Assembly: GCF_002161595.1 (NCBI RefSeq)
Contig: NZ_NFID01000001.1
Location: forward strand, 186,001-250,000
Direction: 5' to 3'
DNA: 64,000 nt
Origin: Gemmiger sp. An50
GTDB lineage: Bacteria > Bacillota > Clostridia > Oscillospirales > Ruminococcaceae
Of this stretch, positions 40,695 through 49,600 are shown in pieces (position 1 is the stretch's first letter; each line of letters begins with the position of its first letter). The notes beneath the pieces are model-generated. The model did no database searches, had not been told where the DNA came from, and worked only from the letters and a program-made list of their open reading frames with translations. Both the position numbers and the translations under genes were made by a program.

Positions 40695-41621
40695 ATGATG
40701 GAAAAACTGTGGGACGTTGTGATCGTGGGCGGCGGCCCCGCCGGATATTCCGCCGCGCTGTACGCGGTGCGGGCGGGTTATTCCACTCTGGTGGTGGAGA
40801 TGCTCAGCCCCGGCGGCCAGATGGCCACCACCAACGCCATTGAAAACTACCCTGGCTTCGTGGAGAGCGTGGACGGCTTTGAGCTGGCCATGACCATGCA
40901 GCAGCAGGCGGAGAAATTCGGCAGCGAGACCTTGTATGCTCAGGTGACCGCGGTGCAGCTGGCCGGGCCGGAAAAGACCCTGACCACCACCGAGGGCACC
41001 CTGCGGGCGAAGGCCGTGATCTTCGCCACCGGTGCGGACCCCCGCCCCCTGGGCCTGCCCGGGGAGGACGGCCTGCGTGGCCGTGGCGTGGCCTACTGCG
41101 CCACCTGCGACGGCGGCTTCTACCGGGGCAAGACCGTGGCCGTGGCCGGCGGCGGCAACTCCGCCGCTGAGGACGCGCTCACCCTTTCCAAGCTCTGCAA
41201 AAAGGTGTACCTGATTCACCGGCGGGATACCCTCAGCGCAACCCGCAGCTATTTGAAGCCGCTGGAAAAGGCCGAGAACATCGAGTTTCTGTGGAACAAG
41301 CAGGTCACCGGCTTTGAGGTGGACGGCACCCTCACCGGCCTGACCCTCACCGACACCAAAACCGGCGAGGGAAGCCAGCTGCCGGTGGACGGCCTGTTCG
41401 TGGCCATCGGCCGCCAGCCCAACACCTGGCTGGTGAAGGACCAGCTGGAGCTGGACCGCCAGGGCTACATCGTGGCGGACGAGAGCTGCCGCACCAGCCA
41501 GCCTGGCGTGTTCGCCATCGGCGACGTGCGCACCAAGCCCCTGCGCCAGGTGGTCACCGCGGTGGCCGACGGCGCCACCGCCAGCAAATACCTGGAGGAG
41601 TACCTGAACGGGCTGGACTGA
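40695..41621 (+). CDS. trxB: Thioredoxin-disulfide reductase
   Basis: A 308-residue flavoprotein. It has the FAD motif VVIVGGGPAGYSAALYA (residues 8-24), the redox-active CATC (near 133-136), the NADPH motif VAVAGGGNSAAEDAL and the FAD C-terminal motif GVFAIGDVRTKPLRQVVTA. It transfers electrons from NADPH to thioredoxin. It is translated in an operon with the CGYC thioredoxin gene immediately upstream. ATG 40695 follows GAGGTGTGAGCC. A bidirectional terminator follows at 41735. Confidence 0.96.
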   Translation: MMEKLWDVVIVGGGPAGYSAALYAVRAGYSTLVVEMLSPGGQMATTNAIENYPGFVESVDGFELAMTMQQQAEKFGSETLYAQVTAVQLAGPEKTLTTTEGTLRAKAVIFATGADPRPLGLPGEDGLRGRGVAYCATCDGGFYRGKTVAVAGGGNSAAEDALTLSKLCKKVYLIHRRDTLSATRSYLKPLEKAENIEFLWNKQVTGFEVDGTLTGLTLTDTKTGEGSQLPVDGLFVAIGRQPNTWLVKDQLELDRQGYIVADESCRTSQPGVFAIGDVRTKPLRQVVTAVADGATASKYLEEYLNGLD

Positions 41622-41734
41622 TTGATCCCCTGTTCCATTTTGACGTTTTGCTTTTTTCCTTTTCCGGTTTTCCACACTGCGGGCGCTGCCCAGTGGAAAA
41701 CCCGCGAAATTTCCTTCTTCTTTTCCCCAAACAA

Positions 41735-41777
41735 AAGGCGGCGGCCGTTCCTGAAACTCGGGAACGGCCGCCGCCTT
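41735..41777. terminator. Bidirectional terminator between trxB and the ferritin-like gene
   Basis: Perfect 17-bp stem AAGGCGGCGGCCGTTCC / GGAACGGCCGCCGCCTT with a 9-nt loop. TGTTTGTTG follows on plus and TTTGTTTGGGG on minus. Confidence 0.8.
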
Positions 41778-41792
41778 GTTTGTTGATTTTGT

Positions 41793-42254
41793 TCAGCAGT
41801 ACAGACCGTTGGCGGTCATGTAGTCGGCGATCTCCTTGCCGTGCTGCTGCTCCTGCTGCTGGATGGCGGTCAGCGCGCTGCGGGCCGCCGGGTCGGAAAA
41901 TTCAAACACCGCGGTGTTGTACACCCCGGAAACGAACTTCTCGGTGGCCAGCACGTCCGCCAGCAGATAGGCGTCGCTCTTCTTCTCGGCCCGGCTCACC
42001 TGCGCCCGCTGGGGCTCGGGCTGGGCCTTTTTGGCATTCTGGCTCTGGCCCGGCTTCAACGTGGGGGTCTCGCCCGCCAGCATGCCGGTCACGGTGTCGT
42101 AGTGGTTCTGCTCGGCCTTTTCCAGCCGGGCGAACATCTGCTTGAGCGCCGGGTCAAAGGCAGCCTCGGCGGCCTTGTGGTACTTCTCGGCGCAGGTCTT
42201 TTCCTCGTTTTGCAGGTCCTTCAAAAGGCTCTGCTCCTTTTTGGTCAGGTTCAT
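41793..42254 (-). CDS. Ferritin-like / spore coat CotF-like protein
   Basis: A 153-residue helical protein. The N-terminal helices (KKEQSLLKDLQNEEKTCAEK, QMFARLEKAEQNHYDTVTG) and C-terminal helices (AYLLADVLATEKFVSGVYNT, ALTAIQQQEQQHGKEIADYM) carry Glu and ExxH pairs in the positions of a ferritin-like four-helix bundle, separated by a Pro/Gln/Lys-rich linker of about 30 residues. Proteins of this type are annotated as CotF-like coat or manganese/iron-binding proteins; a metal site is plausible but not certain. ATG 42254 follows GGAGAGGACGCGTC. No sporulation genes are adjacent. Confidence 0.78.
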   Translation of the reverse strand: MNLTKKEQSLLKDLQNEEKTCAEKYHKAAEAAFDPALKQMFARLEKAEQNHYDTVTGMLAGETPTLKPGQSQNAKKAQPEPQRAQVSRAEKKSDAYLLADVLATEKFVSGVYNTAVFEFSDPAARSALTAIQQQEQQHGKEIADYMTANGLYC

Positions 42255-42339
42255 GACGCGTCCTCTCCTTTTCTCAAAAAGGCCCGATGCTCCGGGCTTC
42301 TGGCATCAGTATGCCTCAGAAAAGGGAGAATTATGCGTC

Positions 42340-43749
42340 TTACTCCACCCGCCGCCGGGCCGACGAGCTGGGAATGCCCAGCTCCTCCCGGTATTTGGCC
42401 ACGGTGCGCCGGGCCACCGGCAGGTTCACCGCCTCCAGCGCCGCCCGCAGGGCCTCGTCGGACAAAGGCTTCGCCGGGTCCTCGGCCTGCACAAAGCGCA
42501 GCAGCTGGCGCTTGATGCTCTCGCTGCTCACCTGGCCGCCCTCCACCGGCACACCGGCGGAGAAGAAGCGCTTCAGCGGCAGGCTTTTGCCCTCAAACTG
42601 CAGGGTCTTGCCCTGCACCGCACGGCTCACGGTGGAAAGGCTCAGCCCCAGGCTCCGGGCCATCTGGGTCAGGGTCATGGGTTTGAGCGGCCCGCCCCGC
42701 AAAAAGAAGTCCTGCTGGTCCTGGGCCAGCTGACGCAGCAGCCGCACCAGGGTGCTCTCCCGCTCCGCCACCGCCCGCAGCAGCTGCTGGGCCTCGGTGC
42801 GGCGCTCCTTTAAATAGATCCTGGCCTCGGGGGTGCCGCTTTCCTGCAGCAGCGTGCAGTTCTGCTCGTTCAATTGCAGCCGGGGGGCCAGCCGCCGTTC
42901 CAGCTCGATGGTCACCTGGCCGTTCTCCCGGCGGAACACCGCCTCCGGGATCTGATAGGCCAGCGGCCCCGCGCCGTACCCCTGTGCCGGGCGGGGGTTC
43001 AGCGCCCGCACCGCCTTGGCCGCCGCCTGGGCCTGGGCCGGGGTGCATTCCAGCAGCCGGGCAATGGCGGTCATGTTGTTTTTGGCCAGCAGCTCCAGCC
43101 CCTGGCGCACCAGGCGAACCGTGTGCTCGTTGAAATCCTTGGTCTGGGCCAGCTGTAACACCAGACACTCGGGCAGGGTGCGGGCGGCCACGCCCGCGGG
43201 CTGCAGGCTCTGCAATACATACAGTGCCTGCTCCATCTCAAATACGCTCACGCCCCGGTCGGCGGCCAGGTCCTCCAGCGAGAATTCCAGAAAACCGTTC
43301 TCGTTCAGACATTCCGCCAGATAATCCGCCAGGCGGCGCAGCTCGTCGGACAGGCGGGGCAGGTGCAGCAGCTGCTCGTGCAGCGCCTGGGTCAGGCTCT
43401 CGCCCCGGTCGGCCGGGTCGGCCAGCGTGGCCATCCGGTCCCATTCCCCGTCGCCGCCACGGCCCCATTCGCCCAGGCCCCCTCCGGCGGGCAGGTCCCA
43501 CACCGCGGCGCTCTCACTGCCGGTGGCCTCCCACCGGTCCGCCTCGCCGCCGTTCTCCTCGGCGGCAGGCTCCGCCGGGTCCGGCAGGTGCATCTCTTCG
43601 GGCAGCTCCAGTTCCAGCAACGGATTCTCCAGCGCCTTCTCCTGCAAAAACTCCTGCAATTCCAGCACCGGCATCTGTAAAATCTCCAGCGAATGGCGCA
43701 GCCCCTGGCTGAGTACCTGCCGCTGCTCCTGCTGCTGTATCAGTTCCAT
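42340..43749 (-). CDS. rpoN: RNA polymerase sigma-54 factor
   Basis: A 469-residue sigma-54. Region I is Gln/Leu-rich (ELIQQQEQRQVLSQGLRHSL), region II is acidic (residues about 50-120), the core-binding region follows, and the C-terminal DNA-binding part has a helix-turn-helix (TQMARSLGLSLSTVSRAVQG) and the RpoN box ARRTVAKYREELGIPSS (near residues 446-462). It needs an AAA+ enhancer-binding activator for open complex formation; none is in this window. ATG 43749 is chosen over an upstream in-frame codon because it starts the conserved region I and has GAGAGTGGAAGAGC. Confidence 0.95.
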   Translation of the reverse strand: MELIQQQEQRQVLSQGLRHSLEILQMPVLELQEFLQEKALENPLLELELPEEMHLPDPAEPAAEENGGEADRWEATGSESAAVWDLPAGGGLGEWGRGGDGEWDRMATLADPADRGESLTQALHEQLLHLPRLSDELRRLADYLAECLNENGFLEFSLEDLAADRGVSVFEMEQALYVLQSLQPAGVAARTLPECLVLQLAQTKDFNEHTVRLVRQGLELLAKNNMTAIARLLECTPAQAQAAAKAVRALNPRPAQGYGAGPLAYQIPEAVFRRENGQVTIELERRLAPRLQLNEQNCTLLQESGTPEARIYLKERRTEAQQLLRAVAERESTLVRLLRQLAQDQQDFFLRGGPLKPMTLTQMARSLGLSLSTVSRAVQGKTLQFEGKSLPLKRFFSAGVPVEGGQVSSESIKRQLLRFVQAEDPAKPLSDEALRAALEAVNLPVARRTVAKYREELGIPSSSARRRVE

Positions 43750-43912
43750 GCTCTTCCACTCTCTTTCCGTTGGTCCGTAGTCAGCTATTATTATAGCGTT
43801 TTCCACATATTCCGGCAAGCTTTGCGCATTCCTTCGTCGCTATGCACAAAAATCGCCCCACCCTTTTTTAACAAAAGCTTTACCCGGCGATGATATCCCC
43901 TTCACATGGCCA

Positions 43913-43921
43913 TGCTATAAT
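43913..43921 (+). promoter_or_regulatory. Extended -10 promoter of the HD-domain gene
   Basis: TGCTATAAT (TATAAT at 43916-43921) 42 nt before ATG 43963, with no clear -35. The same TGCTATAAT element precedes the Fe-S flavoenzyme gene at 16911. Confidence 0.55.
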
Positions 43922-43962
43922 AACGTATACTCGTAATTTTTTTGCCGCCAAGGAGGCGCACC

Positions 43963-44622
43963 ATGATCATCACCCCCCACCACATCAAGGAAAACAAACA
44001 GATTCAAACCTACATCCGCCGGGCGGACGACACCCTCGCCGCCATGGGATACACCGAACACAGCACCGCCCACGTGGCCCGTGTGGCCCATTTTGCCGAG
44101 AAGATCCTGACCCATCTGGGTTACTCTCAGCGCACCTGCCAGCTGGCCTGGATCGCGGGCTACATGCACGACATCGGCAACGTGATCAACCGGATCGACC
44201 ACGCCCAGTCCGGCGCGGTGATGGCCTTCCGCATTCTGGACAATCTGGGCATGGAGGCGGACGAGATCGCCACCGTGTGCTCGGCCATCGGCAACCACGA
44301 CGAGGCCACTGCCTACCCGGTGAACCCGGTGGCGGCGGCGCTGATCCTGGCCGACAAGACCGACGTGCGCCGCAGCCGGGTGCGCACCAAGGACCCGGCC
44401 CAGTTCGACATCCACGACCGGGTGAACTACGCGGTGGAGAAGGCGTCCACCACCCTCACCGACGACGGCGCGGTGCTGCTGGAGCTGACCATCGACACCG
44501 CCATCTCGCCGGTGATCGACTACTTTGAAATTTTCATGGACCGGATGCTGCTCTGCCGCAAGGCGGCGGACAAGCTGGGCCTTGCCTTCCGGCTGGTGGT
44601 GAACGGCCAGACCCTCCTGTGA
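43963..44622 (+). CDS. HD domain phosphohydrolase
   Basis: A 219-residue cytoplasmic protein. The HD motif is visible as HSTAHVARVAHFAEKIL (first His), GYMHDIGNVINRIDHAQSG (HD pair near residues 69-70) and AIGNHDEAT with a later Asp in LADKTDVRRSRV. This is the general HD phosphohydrolase metal site; substrates in the family range from nucleotides to cyclic nucleotides. There is no GYP motif and no RelA-like synthetase part. ATG 43963 is supported by CAAGGAGGCGCACC. It is a single-gene unit with its own promoter and terminator. Confidence 0.9.
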   Translation: MIITPHHIKENKQIQTYIRRADDTLAAMGYTEHSTAHVARVAHFAEKILTHLGYSQRTCQLAWIAGYMHDIGNVINRIDHAQSGAVMAFRILDNLGMEADEIATVCSAIGNHDEATAYPVNPVAAALILADKTDVRRSRVRTKDPAQFDIHDRVNYAVEKASTTLTDDGAVLLELTIDTAISPVIDYFEIFMDRMLLCRKAADKLGLAFRLVVNGQTLL

Positions 44623-44649
44623 GCCGCCCGGCCCAAAAGCCAGAACAAA

Positions 44650-44708
44650 AAACAAAAGCGCCTGCCCGGCATGTTCCCCTTTTGGGAACGCCGGACAGGC
44701 GCTTTTTT
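44650..44708 (+). terminator. Terminator after the HD-domain gene
   Basis: Long stem built from AAAAGCGCCTG..CCGGC..GTTCCC and its complement, followed by TTTTTTG. It also lies just before the convergent HPt gene end (44731). Confidence 0.85.
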
Positions 44709-44730
44709 GTTGTTCGGTTTTTGCGGCGGC

Positions 44731-45096
44731 TCAGCCCTCGCCATAGGCGGCGCGGATGGCCTCGACGGCGGCGGTGTAAGCCTCGGTCACACCGGCCATG
44801 GCCTGCCGGGCCCCTTCCAGGTCTCCGGCCCGCAGCTGGCCCAGCTGGGCGGTGGAGCGCTCAAACAGCACATTCAGCGACAGATTGCCGCTGGTGCCCT
44901 TCAGGGAATGGGCGGCGGCTGCGGCGGCTTCCGCATCGCCCGCGTCCAGTGCCGCTTGCAGAGCGCTCAGGGTCTCATCCTGCAAAAAGCGCTTCAAAAA
45001 GCGTTCCAGCAGCGCTTCGCTGCCCATAAAACGGCCCAGGGCGCCGGTCACGTCCACGCCGCCCTGCTCCAGAATCGCCTGGGTCTGTGGGTTCAT
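44731..45096 (-). CDS. Histidine phosphotransfer (HPt) domain protein
   Basis: A 121-residue, helical, single-domain protein. The phospho-acceptor His is in AAAAHSLKGTSGNLSL (near residue 63), the exact HPt signature H-S-L-K-G-[TS]-[SA]-G-N. FLKRFLQDETLSALQAALDA precedes and RSTAQLGQLRAGDLEGARQA follows, forming the bundle. It relays phosphoryl groups between receiver domains. ATG 45096 follows GGAGGAAGGCTGAG and is 1 nt after the stop of the HD-GYP response regulator gene, so the two form an operon. No hybrid histidine kinase is visible. Confidence 0.93.
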   Translation of the reverse strand: MNPQTQAILEQGGVDVTGALGRFMGSEALLERFLKRFLQDETLSALQAALDAGDAEAAAAAAHSLKGTSGNLSLNVLFERSTAQLGQLRAGDLEGARQAMAGVTEAYTAAVEAIRAAYGEG

Positions 45097-45097
45097 C

Positions 45098-46207
45098 TCA
45101 GCCTTCCTCCTTCGTTTCATACAGCGCGCGGATCTGGGGATGCACCTGCCGGAAGCATTCCAGCAGCCGGGGCGAGAACACGCCGCACTGCCCGTTCAGA
45201 ATCATCTCCAGCGCCTTTTCGTGGGAAAAGGCCGCCTTATAGACTCGGGGGCTGACCAGGGCGTCGTACACGTCCGCCAGCGAGACGATCTGCGCGCCCA
45301 CCGAGATCTCGTCCCCTTTCAGGCCGTGGGGATAGCCCCGGCCGTCCCACCGCTCGTGGTGGTGGAGCGCGATGTCGATGGCGTATTCGTAGGCGCTGTG
45401 GTCCCGCATCTGGGGAATGTTTTCCAAAAGCTTTGCGCCCTGGATGGTGTGGGTCTTCATCACCTCGAACTCCTCGGCCGTGAGGCGGCCGGGCTTGTTC
45501 AGGATGGCGTCCGGGATGGCGATCTTGCCCACGTCGTGCATCACCGCCGCCAGGGCGATGTCCTCCACGGTCTGCTCGCTCATGCCCGCACCCATCTCGG
45601 TGCGGGTGAGCAGCTCCCGGGTGATGCGCTGCAGCCGGCGCACATGGTCGCCGGACTCGCCGCTGCGGAACTCGATGGCCGCCGCCAGCGAGGCGATCAT
45701 GCCGTGGCCCAGCTCGATGATCCGGCCTGCCTGGGCCAGCAGAGCGTCCTTCTGGCGTTCCACCACGCTGCCCAGCCGCCGCCGGGCGCGGAACAATTCC
45801 ACCACGCTGCCCACCCGGCGCTGCACCAGATAAGGCACCACCGGCTTGCCGATCACGTCCATCACGCCCAGGCCGTAGGCTTCCTTCATCATCTCGTCGC
45901 CGGTCTCTGCGGTGATCAGAAACACCGGCACCTGCTCGGTGAGGCCGCGGGCATCCAGCTCCCGCAGTACCTCCAGCCCGTTCATCTCGGGCATCATCAC
46001 ATCCAGCAGCACGGCGCACAGCCGGCTCGGGTCTGCCAGAATAATCTCCAGACCCTGGCGGCCGTTTTCCGCCTGCTCGATGCGGTATTGCCCGGCGAAT
46101 ATATTCTCCAGAATCGCCCGGTTCAGCTCGTCGTCGTCCACGATGAGAAGGGTCTCCGGCGCTGCGGGATCTGCCTGCATCATTGTTGACGGGAACACAG
46201 GGTTCAC
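45098..46207 (-). CDS. HD-GYP response regulator (putative c-di-GMP phosphodiesterase)
   Basis: A 369-residue protein. The N-terminal receiver (residues about 18-140) has LLIVDDDELNRAIL, the phospho-acceptor LLDVMMPEMNG (Asp near 70), FLITAET and a Lys in VIGKPVVPYLV. The C-terminal HD-GYP domain (about 175-360) has AAIEFRSGESGDHVRR, AVMHDVGKIAIPD, KTHTIQGAKLL, HHHERWDGRGYPHGLKGDEI and VYDAL. HD-GYP domains hydrolyse cyclic-di-GMP. The start is GTG 46207 or GTG 46198; ATG 46183 is also possible. Coupled with the HPt gene, it suggests a phosphorelay that controls c-di-GMP. Confidence 0.93.
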   Translation of the reverse strand: MNPVFPSTMMQADPAAPETLLIVDDDELNRAILENIFAGQYRIEQAENGRQGLEIILADPSRLCAVLLDVMMPEMNGLEVLRELDARGLTEQVPVFLITAETGDEMMKEAYGLGVMDVIGKPVVPYLVQRRVGSVVELFRARRRLGSVVERQKDALLAQAGRIIELGHGMIASLAAAIEFRSGESGDHVRRLQRITRELLTRTEMGAGMSEQTVEDIALAAVMHDVGKIAIPDAILNKPGRLTAEEFEVMKTHTIQGAKLLENIPQMRDHSAYEYAIDIALHHHERWDGRGYPHGLKGDEISVGAQIVSLADVYDALVSPRVYKAAFSHEKALEMILNGQCGVFSPRLLECFRQVHPQIRALYETKEEG

Positions 46208-46342
46208 TTCCTTTCCGGTTTGCAGATTTCTGCAAAAAGGGGGCGCAGGGCTAAGGCCCCGCGCCCCTTACTTACTATTATAGTATGTACCGCTGTGTCC
46301 CGTCAAATCAAATCTTTGTAACCCTTTCAAAATTCGTTTAAA

Positions 46343-46622
46343 AGCCGGTGTGACATAAGAAAACGGCGCCGGAAAAAGCCCGCTTTCGCGGGATTGCAGC
46401 GTCAAAGCCCCTTGACAACCACCAAGGGTGCCTGCGGGCCTTTTCCTTGCACTCCCATCAAAATCGGACCTTTTCCGGTGCAAAGCAGTTCTGCCCCAGG
46501 ATTTTGGATGCAGAAAGTGCGAAAAGGGGCGGAGCAAGCCTTGGTGGCTTGCCCGACCCTTTGAACATTTTGTGCGCCAAAATCCTACGGCAGAACCGTC
46601 GTTTTCTTATGTCACCCCGGCT
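46343..46622. mobile_element. MITE-like element, 280 bp, second type
   Basis: Ends carry 26-bp terminal inverted repeats with two mismatches; the core of both is GTGACATAAGAAAACG. Inside is another inverted pair (GTTCTGCC..AGGATTTTGG near 46482 and its complement near 46575-46597) and the hairpin GCAAGCC-TTGGT-GGCTTGC (46534-46552), the same loop as in the 172-bp elements. There is no coding frame of its own. It occupies nearly all of the 433-bp gap between the HD-GYP gene and the FtsX-type permease gene. There is no clear target duplication. Confidence 0.75.
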
Positions 46623-46640
46623 AAAAGGGGGATTTTCCGG

Positions 46641-49600
46641 TCATTCCGGGGCTTTCATGCTCTCCACCATGCTGATGTGGCGCAGCTTGCGGTGCATCAC
46701 CAGGTTCACCAGCGCGCTGAACAGCAACGTGAGCAGAGCGCTGAACACGTAGCTCAGCGGTTTGATGGTTCGGCCAAACATCACCGCGTCCACCTCCACC
46801 GAGTGGATCACGAACATGTGCAGGAAAATGCCCAGCACAAGGCCCGCCAGGGTGCCGATGATCGAAAGCGCCACCGACTCCCGGTAGACGTAGGCGGAGA
46901 CCTCGCTGTCGTAGAAGCCCAGCACCTTGATGGTGGCGATCTCCTTGGTGCGCTCGGTGATGTTGATGTTGGTCAGGTTGTACAGTACCACGAAGGCCAG
47001 CACACCGGCGGAAACGATCAGCACCACCACGATGATGTCGATCTTCTGCATCATGCCGCTGAAGGTGTTCTTCAGATCGCTGATCTGGTTCACGCCCGCC
47101 ACGCCCTCGGTCTTGAGCAGGACGCTGTTCAAAGCGGCCCGTCCATCGGCGGAATCGTCCGCCGCGTGGCCCAGCACCAGATCGAACTCCGGCGCTTCGC
47201 CGAAGCCGGATTCATAGGTCTCGGCGCTCATGTACACGTAGTTCTCCACGTAGTTTTCCACGATGCCGTCCACCCGGAAGGTGCCGGTGCGGCCGTCCTT
47301 GTTTTCCAGGTTCACGGTGTCGCCCACCGAAAGGTTCGCCCGCTCGCTCATCTTCTCGGTGATGACCACCCCGGTCTCGGAGAAGGGCACCGCATCGCCG
47401 CTCACCCGCTCATGCAGGTCCACAAAGCTGCCGATGCGGCTGCTCTCCTGGGGCACGAACAGATAAGTCTCGAAGGTGATGTCGCCGAACTCGTTCTCGC
47501 TCTGCTCCTGGTGCACCAGGGTCCAGTCGGTCACCAGGGAGGAATCCCCCAGCACCTCTTCCAGCTCGCTGCCCTCAAATTCCTCCGGGTCCCGCACGCT
47601 CACGGTGAAGTCGTAGGTGAACACCTTGCCGAACTGCTTGTTCACGATGTCGCTGATGGAATCGTGCAGGCCGAAGCCGGTCACCAGCAGGGCGGTGCAG
47701 CCCGCGATGCCCACCACCGTCATGAAGAACCGCTTTTTGTAGCGGAACAGGTTGCGGGCGGTGACCTTGTGGGTGAACTTCATCCGTTTCCACACCGGCC
47801 GCACCCGCTCCAGCAGAATGCGCTTGCCCGCCTTGGGGGCCTTGGGCAGCATCAGGGTGGCGGGGGTCTCCATCAGGGTGGCCCAGCAGGCGTTCAATGT
47901 GGCCGCCAGGGTACACAGGATGGCCGCGCCCGAGGCGATGGCCGCATAGGGAAAATTAAACAAACAGTATATCTTCGGCAGAGTATACATCATGGAGTAG
48001 GCATTCCAGATGACGGTGGGGAACAGATTGAAGCCCACCAGCAAACCGAATACACAGCCCGCGACGGTGGCGGTCATGGCGTAGATCACATACTTTGCCA
48101 TGATGGATTTTTTGCTGTAGCCCAGCGCCTTCATGGTGCCGATCTGCAGCCGCTCCTCCTCCACCATGCGGGTCATGGTGGTCAGGGCCACCAGCGCCGC
48201 CACCAGGAAGAAGAACACCGGGAACACCCGGGCAATGGCCTCCACCTTCTGCACGTTGGATTTCAGCGAGGCGAAGCTCACGTTCTCGTCCCGGGTGAGC
48301 AGGTACCATTCCGGCTCCTCCAGCTCGTCGATCTCATTCTGGGCGTCGTCCAGCTGCTGCTTGGCGTCCGCCAGCTGCTCCTCGGCGCTCTTTTTCTGCT
48401 CGGCGTATTCCGCCTCGCCCTCGCTCAGCTGCTGCTTGGCGTCCTCCAGCTGGGCGGTGCCGTCCTCCAGCTCGGTCCTGGCGGAATCCAGCTTTTCCTG
48501 GGCCAGCTCCAGCTCCAGCTGGGCAAGGCCCGGGGCCATGCTCAGGGCGCTCTCGCCCTTGGCGATCTGCTTTTCGCCCTCGGTGATCTGCTTTTTGGCC
48601 TCTTCCAGCTGAGCCTTGGCGTCCTCCAGCTGCTTTTCGCCCTCGGTGATCTTGGGCTCGTTTTCCGCGATCTGGGCCTTGGCTTCGTCCAGCTGGGCCT
48701 GGGTATCGTTCAGGGTCTGCTGGCCCTCGGCCAGCGCGCTGTTGGCTTCGTCCAGCAGGGCCTGGGCCGCGTCCGCCTGGCTGCGGGCGGTCTCGGCCTG
48801 GCTGGCCGCCAGGTCCAGTGCCTGCTGGGCGGTGTCCAGCTCGGTCTGGGCGGTCTGCACCCTGGCCTCGGCCTCGGTGCGGGCCGCCAGCAGCGGGGCG
48901 GCCTCCTCGGGCTTCTGGGCGGCCCATTCCTCTTCGGTCAATTCGCCCCGGGCCGCGTCGATGGCCGCCTGGGCATTGGTCAATTCGGTGTTGGCCGCGT
49001 CCAGATTGGCGGAAGCCTCGTCCCGTTTGGTTTCGGCCTCAGCGCGGGCGGCCTCCAGCTGGTCGGCCAGCTGCTTGGCGCTGTCCACCGTGGGCTGCAG
49101 CTCATCCACCCGGGCCTGCAATTCGGGCAGGGCTTCCTGGGCCTTGGTCAGGGTGGGCTCCAGCAGCTCCACCAGCTGCTTCGCCTGCTCCAGCTGCTGT
49201 TTGGCATCCGCCAGCTCCTGGCTCTTCTGCTCCACCTGGGCCACGCCCGCCTCATATTCCGCCTTGGCGTCGATCAGCTTGGCCTGGGCGTCCGCCAGCT
49301 GCTGCTGCTGGGCGGTCAGGGTGCCGGGCAGGCTTTCCTTATTGGCATCCAGCTCAGCCTGGCCGTCCTCGATCTCCTTCTGGGCGCTTGCCAGCTTTTT
49401 CTCGTTCTCTTCGATCTCGCTGCGGCCGTCCTCCAGCTCTTCCTCGGCGTCCGCCAGCTTTTGCTCCGCTTCGGCCTTGGCGTCCTCATATTCCGCGGTG
49501 GCATCGGCCAGGGCCTCCTCGGCCTCGGTCTTCACCTGCTCATAGCGGATGCGGCTGCGCTCGCCGCTGATGTCCTCGATCTTCTGGGCGGTCAGGTCCA

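Noticed and set aside
41793..42254. Rubrerythrin
   Set aside because: The protein has ferritin-like helices but no rubredoxin domain or the complete ExxH pattern of rubrerythrin.
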